From the NCBI GenBank assembly GCA_025927935.1, contig JAICKM010000096.1, positions 1 to 13,904 on the forward strand: a stretch of 13,904 nucleotides of DNA. Reading direction: 5' to 3'. Shown here piece after piece: positions 1 to 7,236 of the stretch. The translations under genes and the position numbers were made by a program. Position 1 is the stretch's first letter, and each line of letters opens with the position of its first letter. Source of the DNA: Chloroflexia bacterium. Its GTDB lineage: Bacteria; Chloroflexota; Chloroflexia; QHBQ01; JADMIH01. The notes under the pieces are model-generated. The model did no database searches. It was not told the DNA's origin and saw only the letters and a program-made list of their open reading frames with translations.

Positions 1-1682
1 CCGCGGGCCAGGTTCTCGCGCAGTTCCTGGACCTTGTAGTGGAACTGCTCCTTGGCCTGGCGCTTCTTCATCGGCAGCACGATCAGCGCGAACCCGGCGG
101 CCAGCGTCGAGATCAGCACCGCGGTGGCGTCGAACAGCGCCGCGGTGAAGATGGCCGCGGCCAGCGCGCCGACCCCGGCCAGCCCCGCTGCGCCGATCGT
201 CTGGTTCACCGCGCCGCGCATCTCCTCGGCCAACTCGCGCGCCTCGCGCTCGCGATCATAGCCCTGGATCACCTTCGTGGCCCGGCTGCCCACCGATTGC
301 AGCAACTGCGTGCGGTTGTACTCGAACTGCCGCCCCACCTGCCCGATCATCTGGTCCTCGCGCCCGCGCACGGCCTGGCGGCGGTCCAGGTATTCCTGGA
401 TCGATTGCCACATGCGTAGATCGTGATCCACCATCCAGTCGATCAGTCCCTGCACGGCGGCGTCCACCCGCTGGGCGCTGTCGGCCACCACCTCGCGCTC
501 GAAGGCGCCGCGCACCAGCTCCGCGTTCATCAACTGCCGGATATGGGTGATACGCACCATTTCGTCGAAGAAGGCGTCGCCGCGCTCGCGCATCTCGTAG
601 ATGATGTTCTCGATCTCGGCCAGGCGGTGCTCGAACTGCGCGCGCATATCCTCCTGGTAGACCTTTAGTTGCGCGTCGATGTTCTCGTTGGTCTTGAAAT
701 CATCGGCCAGGACCGCTAGCCGCTCGGTGGCAACCTGACGATACTTCTCCAATACCCGCTCGGCGATCCCTAGCGGCGTGAGGAACTTCAGGCGCAGGCG
801 GCCTTCTTCGTCCAGGGTCGAGAAGATATAGGACTCCAGCCGGTCGAAGCGGCTGGCCCGCAGCAGCAACTCGCCCTGGGTACGCTGTTGCTTGTCCTCG
901 CTGGCGCGCAGGCGTTTGCCTTGCAGCCCCAGCCGGGCCGACACCGGGAAAATATCGGGGGTGACGCCGAGCAGCGCCTGGGCGTTGCGCGCGATAAAAT
1001 CGATCACATGCTGCAAGTCGGTCGCGTTTGCCATCAGGTCGATCTTGTTCAGCACGATGACGATCTTCTTGCCCCAATCGCGGATCGTCTCTAGAAAGGC
1101 GCGCTCGCTCTCGGTGAAGGGCCGGTCCGCGGAGGTCACGAACAGCACCAGATCGGCGCGGGGCACAAAATGGCGCGTCAGTTGCTCATGGCGGCGGATA
1201 ATCGCGTTGGTGCCCGGCGTATCGACTACGGTGATGTCGCGCAGGAAAGCTGCGGGATAGGTCCGCTCGGCCAGGTCCTCGCCGGCCTGCTCCGCGCTCG
1301 GCTGGTCGCCGTAGCGCAGCAGGGTGACGACGGCCGTGGTCGGCGTCACGCCCTCGGTCAGGAAGCGTTCGCCCAGCAGTGCGTTGATGAAGGCCGATTT
1401 ACCCGCGTTGAACTCCCCGGCGATCACCAGCAAAAACAACTCGTCCAGATCGAGTCCGGCCTGGCGCAACGCGTCGAGGTCGCCGGAGGCCGGCTCCAGC
1501 GGCGTGATGGCCGCCCCCAGCGCGCCCAGCAGGCGGCGCTCCTGGGTCAGGGTCTCCTGTTGCGCCGGATTCAGCACCAGACTGGAGTCCGGGGGTGCCG
1601 GTGCGGCAGGTGTCTCGCTTTCCGGGCGTCCGGCGGGCGCCGAGGGGGCGGCCGGTGTTTGTACTTCCGCGTCTTGCAGCAC
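1..1682 (-). CDS. Dynamin-family GTPase (C-terminus beyond window)
   Basis: Large bacterial dynamin-like GTPase, a family that binds and remodels membranes; the cellular role here is unknown. About 560 residues are visible and the frame is still open at the left edge. The P-loop reads GEFNAGKS at residues 89-96 (Lys95), followed by a switch-I GVTPTT, a G3 motif VDTPG (Asp154) and a G4 motif NKID (212-215). A charged, helix-rich middle follows. A hydrophobic stretch at about 485-535 (beginning GAAGLAGVGALAAAIF) resembles the membrane-inserting paddle of bacterial dynamins. The start is GTG at 1682: an in-frame TAA lies just upstream, AGGAG sits 7 nt before it, and no upstream ATG is available. 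The first 40 residues are Pro/Ala-rich and probably disordered. It is transcribed divergently from the transporter gene. The family call is firm; the exact subfamily is not. Confidence 0.9.
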   Translation of the reverse strand, partial: MLQDAEVQTPAAPSAPAGRPESETPAAPAPPDSSLVLNPAQQETLTQERRLLGALGAAITPLEPASGDLDALRQAGLDLDELFLLVIAGEFNAGKSAFINALLGERFLTEGVTPTTAVVTLLRYGDQPSAEQAGEDLAERTYPAAFLRDITVVDTPGTNAIIRRHEQLTRHFVPRADLVLFVTSADRPFTESERAFLETIRDWGKKIVIVLNKIDLMANATDLQHVIDFIARNAQALLGVTPDIFPVSARLGLQGKRLRASEDKQQRTQGELLLRASRFDRLESYIFSTLDEEGRLRLKFLTPLGIAERVLEKYRQVATERLAVLADDFKTNENIDAQLKVYQEDMRAQFEHRLAEIENIIYEMRERGDAFFDEMVRITHIRQLMNAELVRGAFEREVVADSAQRVDAAVQGLIDWMVDHDLRMWQSIQEYLDRRQAVRGREDQMIGQVGRQFEYNRTQLLQSVGSRATKVIQGYDREREARELAEEMRGAVNQTIGAAGLAGVGALAAAIFTAALFDATAVLISTLAAGFALIVLPMKKRQAKEQFHYKVQELRENLAR

Positions 1683-1772
1683 GCTGTTACTCCTGTGTTA
1701 GCTCGCCTCAAGAGGCGGGTCCGGCAATCGTCAGGCCGGGTGGTGTGGTTTCTACACCGTCTAGTCAAGCAC

Positions 1773-1789
1773 GATGTGTACCATACATC
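1773..1789. promoter_or_regulatory. Imperfect palindrome at dynamin transcription start (candidate operator)
   Basis: A 17-bp odd-length palindrome, GATGTGTACCATACATC: 6 of 8 base pairs are symmetric around the central base. It lies immediately downstream of the candidate -10 of the dynamin gene and covers the predicted start point, where a repressor would act. No regulator family is identified. Chance occurrence is possible. Confidence 0.25.
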
Positions 1790-1790
1790 T

Positions 1791-1799
1791 ATTGTAACA
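1791..1799 (-). promoter_or_regulatory. Extended -10 promoter of the dynamin gene
   Basis: On the minus strand the sequence reads TGTTACAAT, an extended -10 (TGn) with a -10 hexamer 5/6 identical to TATAAT. No good -35 is seen, as is common for extended -10 promoters. Transcription would start near 1784, giving a leader of about 100 nt before the GTG start. Inferred from sequence only. Confidence 0.45.
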
Positions 1800-1855
1800 C
1801 GGCTGAGCCTGACGTGCTAGATTCCCCCGTGGATGCGCCGGGGCTGGCATGGCCC

Positions 1856-1884
1856 TTGCCGATATAGCGATTTTCGAGTATGGT
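1856..1884 (+). promoter_or_regulatory. Candidate sigma-70-type promoter for the transporter-cyclase pair
   Basis: TTGCCG (1856-1861) and TATGGT (1879-1884), each 4/6 to consensus, are separated by exactly 17 bp. The predicted start near 1891 leaves a leader of about 60 nt before the TTG start of the transporter. The match is moderate, and the correct spacing and position are its main support. Confidence 0.35.
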
Positions 1885-1949
1885 AAAATCTATCTGAATC
1901 TGCAACCGTTCTGGTCGTGACCCGTTAGTCTTTGTAGCGAGGAAGTGCT

Positions 1950-3317
1950 TTGCCGACCCACCAAGCCGACGACGAGACCCTGGCCGGAACCGCGACCGCG
2001 ATGCAAGATGCGGCGCCCCGTCCCCCGCAGCCCCACATTCCGCCCCTGTATCTGTCGCGGGCGGTCTGGTTCAGCCTGGCAAGTATCGGCGCGGGCATGG
2101 TGTTTACCTTCTTCAACGCCCAACTGCCCCTTTACCTCAACGCCTATGGCGTGCCCCACCAGCGGATCGGCCCGCTGACCAACGAGCGCTCGTTCGCCGG
2201 GGCGCTCGTCCTGCCCTTCGTCGGGCGCATGAGCGACGGGGCGCGCACGCCGCTGGGCAAGCGGCGCCCCTTCTTCCTGGTCGGTATCCCGCTCATGGCG
2301 GCGGCGCTGGTCCTGCTGGGGTTGCATCCGCCGTTCTGGCTCATGCTCACGACGGTGCTGCTGGCCGGGGGCTTTCTGTTCATCGCGCTCGGCCCCTACC
2401 AGGCGTTGATGGCCGATATTACGCCCGAAAGCCAGCGCGGCCAGGTGGGCGGGTTTATGGCCCTGGCCGGCATGGTCGGCGCCGTGCTGGTCTCGGTGCT
2501 CGCCTCGTTCCTCTGGGATAGACATGCCGAGCTGGTCTTTTTCGCCACGGCGGGCGTGCTCCTGCTCACGTTTGCCGTCACCTTCCTCACCGTGCGCGAA
2601 CCCGCCCATCATTTTGGTCCCCCAACACGGATGCGCGCGCCCGCGATCTTGCTGGCCGCGCCGCGCCTGCGGCCCTTGCCCCCGCCGCCCAAACTGTCCC
2701 CACTGGAATATCTGCGCGATGTCATGCGCTATAAAGAGACGGGCCGCTATATCGCCGCGATGAGCCTCTACTGGCTGGCGGCGGGCGGCGCCACCCCGTT
2801 CATCACCCTCTTTGGCACCCAGACTCTGCACCTGAACGGCAACCAGGCCAGCCAGTTGTTCCTCGTGCTGGTGCTGAGCACGGCGGCGGGCACCGTCTTC
2901 GTCACCCTGCTGGCCGACCGGCTCGGCAAGAAGCGGGTGTTGCACGCCGGGTTGGCCGTGTTCGTGCTGGCCGCGCTGGCCGCGTCCGCTGTGCAGGATG
3001 TGGGGCAGGCCATCCCGGTCATGGTGCTGGCCGGGCTGGGCAACGCCTGCCCGACTGCGCTGGGCCTGGCTCTGCTGATCGACCTGATTCCCCGCGACCG
3101 GGGCGGCGAGTTTATCGGCCTGGCCTCGTTTGTCTGGTCCGTGGTCCAGCCGCTGGGATCATTCTTCTCCGGTTTGCTGGTCGACGTCATGCACTCCGAT
3201 CGCTGGGCTTTCGGCTTCGCCGCCGTCATGATGAGCCTGGCCGTTGTGGCCCTCTTTTTCGTCCATCCGTCCCCGGCGTTGGTGGCCGCGGAACACGGAC
3301 CCACCCCTGGCCCATGA
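1950..3317 (+). CDS. MFS transporter, GPH/SLC45-like (probable sugar or glycoside symporter)
   Basis: Integral membrane transporter of 455 residues with about 12 predicted helices, the usual MFS length. The loop between helices 2 and 3 reads GRMSDGARTPLGKRRPFF; this is the MFS signature in the form typical of the glycoside-pentoside-hexuronide and SLC45 sucrose-transporter groups. A Pro/Arg-rich cytoplasmic loop (about residues 220-250) separates the two six-helix halves. The first 35 residues are polar and Pro-rich. The start is taken as TTG at 1950, behind GAGGAAG 4 nt upstream. An in-frame ATG at 2001 would remove 17 residues but has a poorer ribosome binding site. The substrate cannot be read from sequence; sugar is inferred from the family. 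The cyclase gene begins 11 nt after the stop, so the two are probably co-transcribed and translationally coupled. Confidence 0.85.
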   Translation: MPTHQADDETLAGTATAMQDAAPRPPQPHIPPLYLSRAVWFSLASIGAGMVFTFFNAQLPLYLNAYGVPHQRIGPLTNERSFAGALVLPFVGRMSDGARTPLGKRRPFFLVGIPLMAAALVLLGLHPPFWLMLTTVLLAGGFLFIALGPYQALMADITPESQRGQVGGFMALAGMVGAVLVSVLASFLWDRHAELVFFATAGVLLLTFAVTFLTVREPAHHFGPPTRMRAPAILLAAPRLRPLPPPPKLSPLEYLRDVMRYKETGRYIAAMSLYWLAAGGATPFITLFGTQTLHLNGNQASQLFLVLVLSTAAGTVFVTLLADRLGKKRVLHAGLAVFVLAALAASAVQDVGQAIPVMVLAGLGNACPTALGLALLIDLIPRDRGGEFIGLASFVWSVVQPLGSFFSGLLVDVMHSDRWAFGFAAVMMSLAVVALFFVHPSPALVAAEHGPTPGP

Positions 3318-3328
3318 GTTAATGCCCT

Positions 3329-6300
3329 ATGCAGTGCCCTACCTGCCATTTTGTGAACCCGCCGGGCATGCGTTTTTGTGGACATTGCGGCGAACGGTTG
3401 CCGCCCGCGGCCCCTGCGGAACAGGTCATCGACGAGCGCCGGATGGTGACCACCCTGTTTGCCGATCTCGTCGGCTTCACGGCCATCGCCGAGCAACTGG
3501 ACCCCGAAGAAGTGAAATGGATCATGGATACGACCCTCGGACGGCTGGCGGCCATTGTCGAGCAGTACGAGGGCACGGTCGATAAGTTCGCCGGCGATAA
3601 CATTATGGCCCGCTTCGGCGCGCCCCGCTCGCATGAAGACGATGCCGAGCGCGCGGTGCGGGCGGCGCTCGATATGCAACATGCCCTGGCCCAGTTGAGC
3701 GCGGAGTTCGAGCCGCGCACCCACGCGCCCCTGCTGATGCGCATTGGAGTCAATACGGGCGAGGTGCTGGCCGGCACGGTCGGCACCGGTCCCGGCCGCG
3801 ACTACACGGTTATGGGCGATGCGGTGAATGTCGCCTCGCGGCTGGAGCAAGCGGCAGCGCCGGGCCAGGTGCTGGTGGGCCAGATGACCTATCACGCCGC
3901 CTGGCGGGCTTTCGACTGGCACAAACTGGCCCCGCTCGTCCTCAAAGGCAAGGCGGAGCCGGTGGCCTGCTGGGAACCCGTGGCAACGCGCGATAGTCCC
4001 AACACCGGTCGCAATGTCCACGGCCAGGGCGCGCCGCTCATCGGGCGCGAGCCGGAGATGGCCGCTCTGCGCGCTCTCTATGCGGCGGTGGTCGCCACCG
4101 AGGCGCCCCACCTGGGCCTGCTGGTGGCGCCCGCGGGCACGGGCAAAACCCGGCTCGCGGCGGAGTTCCAACGCGCGCTGGCCGCGCACAGCGGGGCGGC
4201 GGCGCCCCGCTGGCTGCGCGGGCGCTGCTTGCCCTACGGCCAGAATATCACCTTCTGGGCGCTGGCCGAAATCCTCAAGACGTGCTGTGGCGTCCTCGAT
4301 AACGACTCACGCGCTGTGGCCCATCAGAAACTCACCGCCAGCGTGCGGCGCACGCTGGGTGCCACCGGCGCCGCGGACGCCGGGCGGGTCATCGACCGGC
4401 TGGCCTACACTATCGGCCTGGCCGGCAAGAGCGATGTGCCCGGCGGCGACCTGCCGAGTATGCGCGAGGAGTTGTTCGGGGCCTGGCGCACCTTCTTTAC
4501 CGCCCTGGCCCGGCAGCGTCCGCTGGTGCTTGTCTTCGAGGATATCCACTGGGCCGATCCCGGCCTGCTCGAACTGATCGGCTATCTGCTGGACACACCC
4601 GCGCCCGCGCCCTGGCTGCTGCTGGCGCTGACCCGTCCCGACTTGTTCCATTCCGGGCACCGGGCGCGCTGGACCACCCACGCCCGCGTCCGGCGCTTCG
4701 ATCTCCCGCCGCTGACCGGGGCGCAAAGCCGCCTGCTGGCGAAGGCCCTGCTGAACGGTCGCCTGCCCGCCGAGGTCGATGCGCTGATCCAGGAGAAAGC
4801 CGAGGGCAACCCCTACTACGTCGAAGAACTGCTGCGTATGCTGCTCGAAGAAGAGGTGCTGGCGTTGAGTCCCGGTTCGTCGGGCGATGCGCCGCGCTGG
4901 CGGCTCACCCGGCCGCTGGGCGCCGTGCGCGTGCCGCCGACGCTGCACGGCCTGCTGGCCGCGCGCATCGACCGGTTGCCCGAGTTTGAGCGGGATCTCA
5001 TCCGGCAGGGCGCGGTGGTGGGCCGGGTCTTCTGGCTCGGTGTATTGCGCGCGCTCTATCCGGGCCGCTCGTTCCCCGAACTGGTCCACGGCGTGCGCAA
5101 CCTGCAAGTGCAAGGGCTGGTCAGCGCCCAGGCCGAATCGACGATGGGCCATGAGCCCGAATATACTTTCACCCACGGCCTGGTGCGTGATGTGGCCTAC
5201 GGCATGTTGCCCAAGGCCCGCCGCAGCGACAGCCACAACCGTGTGGCCCGCTGGTTCGAGGAAGTGACCGCGGGCCGGCGCGACGAGTACCTGGACCTGG
5301 TGGCCTATCACTGGGAGCAGGCCGCCTTGCTGCGCATGGACCTGCCGGCCATGGACCCTGACGGCACCGGCGCGTTGCGCCGCCGGGCCATCGCCACGCT
5401 ACGCGAAGCGGGCGAGAAGTCCCAGGCGCGGCAACTCTACGACTCGGCGCGTGGTTTCTATGATCGCGCGCTGCGCCTGGCCGCGCCTTCCGCGCCCGGC
5501 GAACCGGTGCTACTGCCGCCCGGCGATCCGAACGATCTGTTGCCGTCGCCGCACGGCTTTCTCGAACTGCTCTGTCTCCATGCCCAATGTTTGCAGGAGT
5601 TGGACGACTGCGATCCCGCGCTGGACGAGTTGCAGCAGGTGCTGGCCGCCACCGAGGCGCGGGCGGCGCGCGGCGATATCGATTGGGTGGATCTCCGCGC
5701 CAAGGCCCTCTACCAACTGAGCCGCATCGCCGCCGACCGGGGCGACTGGGATCAGGCGGAGGAGCAGGCCAACGTGGCGCTCGCCCTGGCCCGCGCCGTC
5801 CGCGATACCGGCTTGCAGGCCAATATCCTGCGCACCCTTGGCCGGGTGGCCCATTTCCGGGGTGACCTGGCCGTGGCCCGCCGGTTCTACGAGCAGGCGC
5901 TGGAGATCTACCGGCTGGCGTCCGACCGCAGCCGCGAGGCGCTGATCCTGTGGAGCATCGGCCAGACCTATCAGGACTCGGGCGCCGCCGGCCGGGCCGC
6001 GGCCTGTTTGCAGCAAGCCGCCACGCTGTTCGACGCCCTGGGCCAGCGCCGGTCCAAAGCGCGGGTGCTGCGTGACCTGGGCATGGGCGCCTACTGGCAC
6101 GGGGATCTGCCCGCCGCGGAACTTGGGCTGCGCGAGGGGTTGAGCCTGGCCGAGGAGGTGGGCGACGCCACCAACCAGGCCGATTGCCGGACCTACCTCG
6201 GCGTTACGCTGACGGCGCTCGGCCAACTGGCGACTGCGGAGGAGTTGCTAAGTACTTCGGTCGAGATCTACCGCGACCACCGTGATCGCCCGGCGGAGGC

Positions 6301-7126
6301 CGTGGCCCTGTACTATCTGGGCAACGTCTATTTGCAGCAGGACGCGTTGGAGTCCGCGGAGATCGTCTTGCAGGAGTCGCTGGCGATCTGCCTCAAGATC
6401 GGCCAGCACCTGAGCTTACCGGAGCCGTACCGCTTGCTCAGCGAACTGCGGCTGCGGCAGGGCGATCTGCCCGCAGCCCGGTCTTACGGCGAACAGGCGT
6501 GTGCGGCGGTGGCCGACGAGGATTTCTACTCCCAGGCGACCACCGCCCGGTCGCTTGCGATGGCCCTGGCCGCCGCGGGTGACTTCCCCGCGGCGCGGCG
6601 GCAATTCGAGGTCAGCATTGCCGCCTGTCGCCAGGCCGGCCTGCGCCTGGAACTGGCCGGTACCTGTCTGGAGTATGCGACCCGTTTGCGCGCATACGAT
6701 CCGGCGGGCGCGGCTACCTACCTGACTGAGGCACAGGGCTTGCTTAAGAACAGCAGGGCTATGTTGTACGAGCAACGCATGTCGGCGCTGCTCACCCAGG
6801 CAGTCGCTCTAGCTGACGCGGCGACAGGCTTACAGGAGGTACCAGCAATGGCTAACGAGCACAACCGCGGCCATGGCAGCCACGGCAATCGCGGCCCCGG
6901 CACCGACGCCGGCAGCATCCCGCGCGAGCTTCCCGAGAACGACGATCAGGATCGCTGGGAGTCGCGTGGTGATCGCAGCCCCGGCACGGATGCCGGGAGC
7001 ATCCCGCGCGAGCTTGGCGCGCACGATCCTGGGCACGAGGGCCATGAGCACGATGGTTATGAGCTTCACGGCCGCGCAGGGGATCGCGGTGTCGGCACCG
7101 ATGCGGGGAGCATCCCGCGCGAGTAG
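3329..7126 (+). CDS. Class III nucleotidyl cyclase with zinc ribbon, AAA ATPase and TPR repeats; C-terminal repeat module
   Basis: A multidomain cytoplasmic signalling protein of 1265 residues, with the same domain order as soluble adenylyl cyclase. Residues 3-20 form a zinc ribbon (CPTC...CGHC). The cyclase domain (about 38-218) has metal-binding Asp46 (FADLVGFT) and Asp90 (KFAGD). Lys86 is the adenine-specifying lysine. Thr160 (YTVMGD) replaces the usual Asp, as in bicarbonate-responsive class IIIb cyclases. Asn167 and Arg171 (NVASR) are the transition-state residues. All catalytic positions are present, so ATP-to-cAMP activity is plausible. An AAA/NTPase domain follows, with Walker A PAGTGKT (268-274) and Walker B LVFED (Glu404, Asp405). 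TPR-like helical repeats fill about 690-1150. The ATG at 3329 has no Shine-Dalgarno and probably relies on coupling to the transporter. The last 92 residues differ in character and carry their own ribosome binding site (see 6848-7126). Without them the protein has a normal family end near residue 1160. Confidence 0.92.
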   Translation: MQCPTCHFVNPPGMRFCGHCGERLPPAAPAEQVIDERRMVTTLFADLVGFTAIAEQLDPEEVKWIMDTTLGRLAAIVEQYEGTVDKFAGDNIMARFGAPRSHEDDAERAVRAALDMQHALAQLSAEFEPRTHAPLLMRIGVNTGEVLAGTVGTGPGRDYTVMGDAVNVASRLEQAAAPGQVLVGQMTYHAAWRAFDWHKLAPLVLKGKAEPVACWEPVATRDSPNTGRNVHGQGAPLIGREPEMAALRALYAAVVATEAPHLGLLVAPAGTGKTRLAAEFQRALAAHSGAAAPRWLRGRCLPYGQNITFWALAEILKTCCGVLDNDSRAVAHQKLTASVRRTLGATGAADAGRVIDRLAYTIGLAGKSDVPGGDLPSMREELFGAWRTFFTALARQRPLVLVFEDIHWADPGLLELIGYLLDTPAPAPWLLLALTRPDLFHSGHRARWTTHARVRRFDLPPLTGAQSRLLAKALLNGRLPAEVDALIQEKAEGNPYYVEELLRMLLEEEVLALSPGSSGDAPRWRLTRPLGAVRVPPTLHGLLAARIDRLPEFERDLIRQGAVVGRVFWLGVLRALYPGRSFPELVHGVRNLQVQGLVSAQAESTMGHEPEYTFTHGLVRDVAYGMLPKARRSDSHNRVARWFEEVTAGRRDEYLDLVAYHWEQAALLRMDLPAMDPDGTGALRRRAIATLREAGEKSQARQLYDSARGFYDRALRLAAPSAPGEPVLLPPGDPNDLLPSPHGFLELLCLHAQCLQELDDCDPALDELQQVLAATEARAARGDIDWVDLRAKALYQLSRIAADRGDWDQAEEQANVALALARAVRDTGLQANILRTLGRVAHFRGDLAVARRFYEQALEIYRLASDRSREALILWSIGQTYQDSGAAGRAAACLQQAATLFDALGQRRSKARVLRDLGMGAYWHGDLPAAELGLREGLSLAEEVGDATNQADCRTYLGVTLTALGQLATAEELLSTSVEIYRDHRDRPAEAVALYYLGNVYLQQDALESAEIVLQESLAICLKIGQHLSLPEPYRLLSELRLRQGDLPAARSYGEQACAAVADEDFYSQATTARSLAMALAAAGDFPAARRQFEVSIAACRQAGLRLELAGTCLEYATRLRAYDPAGAATYLTEAQGLLKNSRAMLYEQRMSALLTQAVALADAATGLQEVPAMANEHNRGHGSHGNRGPGTDAGSIPRELPENDDQDRWESRGDRSPGTDAGSIPRELGAHDPGHEGHEHDGYELHGRAGDRGVGTDAGSIPRE
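6834..6840 (+). promoter_or_regulatory. Strong Shine-Dalgarno inside the cyclase reading frame
   Basis: AGGAGGT is followed by a 7-nt spacer and ATG at 6848. It is the best ribosome binding site seen in the window, and it lies within the 3' part of the cyclase frame, where no initiation is needed if the protein simply reads through. It argues for separate initiation of the repeat peptide. Confidence 0.6.
6848..7126 (+). CDS. Triple-repeat peptide GTDAGSIPRE (in frame with the cyclase, possible independent gene)
   Basis: A 92-residue hydrophilic peptide, residues 1174-1265 if read through from the cyclase. It has three modules, each a variable spacer rich in Gly, His, Asp and Arg followed by an invariant GTDAGSIPRE; the first two copies continue with Leu and the third ends at the stop. 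The residues just before the motif are also similar (NRGP, DRSP, DRGV). No signal peptide, membrane segment or known domain is seen. Codons in the three copies differ only synonymously, which points to selection on the peptide. The layout recalls precursor peptides with repeated cores, but no modifying or protease gene lies nearby, and a structural or binding repeat tail on the cyclase is equally possible. The function is unknown; I recognise no family. An independent start is supported by AGGAGGT 7 nt upstream. Confidence 0.55.
   Translation: MANEHNRGHGSHGNRGPGTDAGSIPRELPENDDQDRWESRGDRSPGTDAGSIPRELGAHDPGHEGHEHDGYELHGRAGDRGVGTDAGSIPRE
6890..6931 (+). repeat. Repeat copy 1 (RGPGTDAGSIPREL)
   Basis: First copy of the 14-codon repeat. 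Relative to copy 2 it differs within the ten-codon core at three third positions (Thr, Asp and second Gly codons), all silent. Confidence 0.9.
6974..7015 (+). repeat. Repeat copy 2 (RSPGTDAGSIPREL)
   Basis: Second copy, starting 84 nt after copy 1. The spacer between copies is acidic (PENDDQDRWESRGD). The last 15 nt of the core (Ser-Ile-Pro-Arg-Glu codons) are identical in all three copies. Confidence 0.9.
7085..7123 (+). repeat. Repeat copy 3 (RGVGTDAGSIPRE, C-terminal)
   Basis: Third copy, 111 nt after copy 2, following a His/Gly/Asp-rich spacer. It ends directly at the TAG stop, so the Leu that follows the other copies is absent. Confidence 0.9.
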
Positions 7127-7161
7127 CACTCACCCCGCGATTTATCACTCGTCCTACAACC

Positions 7162-7190
7162 GGCGCCACCCGCCATATGCGGGTGGCGCC
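7162..7190. terminator. Perfect 12-bp hairpin between convergent genes (bidirectional terminator candidate)
   Basis: GGCGCCACCCGC (7162-7173) and its exact complement (7179-7190) flank a 5-nt loop. It lies 35 nt after the repeat-peptide stop and 46 nt past the stop of the convergent molybdoenzyme. On the plus strand it is followed by TCTTCTT, a weak U-tract. Its position and stability fit a shared terminator for the two converging transcripts. Confidence 0.7.
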
Positions 7191-7236
7191 TCTTCTTGCT
7201 CGCCGGGCCGCCGGCTAACCTGCGCCGGCCTGCCCA

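Noticed and set aside
1890..4189. Long minus-strand open frames opposite the transporter and the start of the cyclase
   Set aside because: Their products are Arg/Gln/Gly-rich, lack domains and exist because GC-rich codons leave the opposite strand stop-poor; the plus-strand products have clear families.
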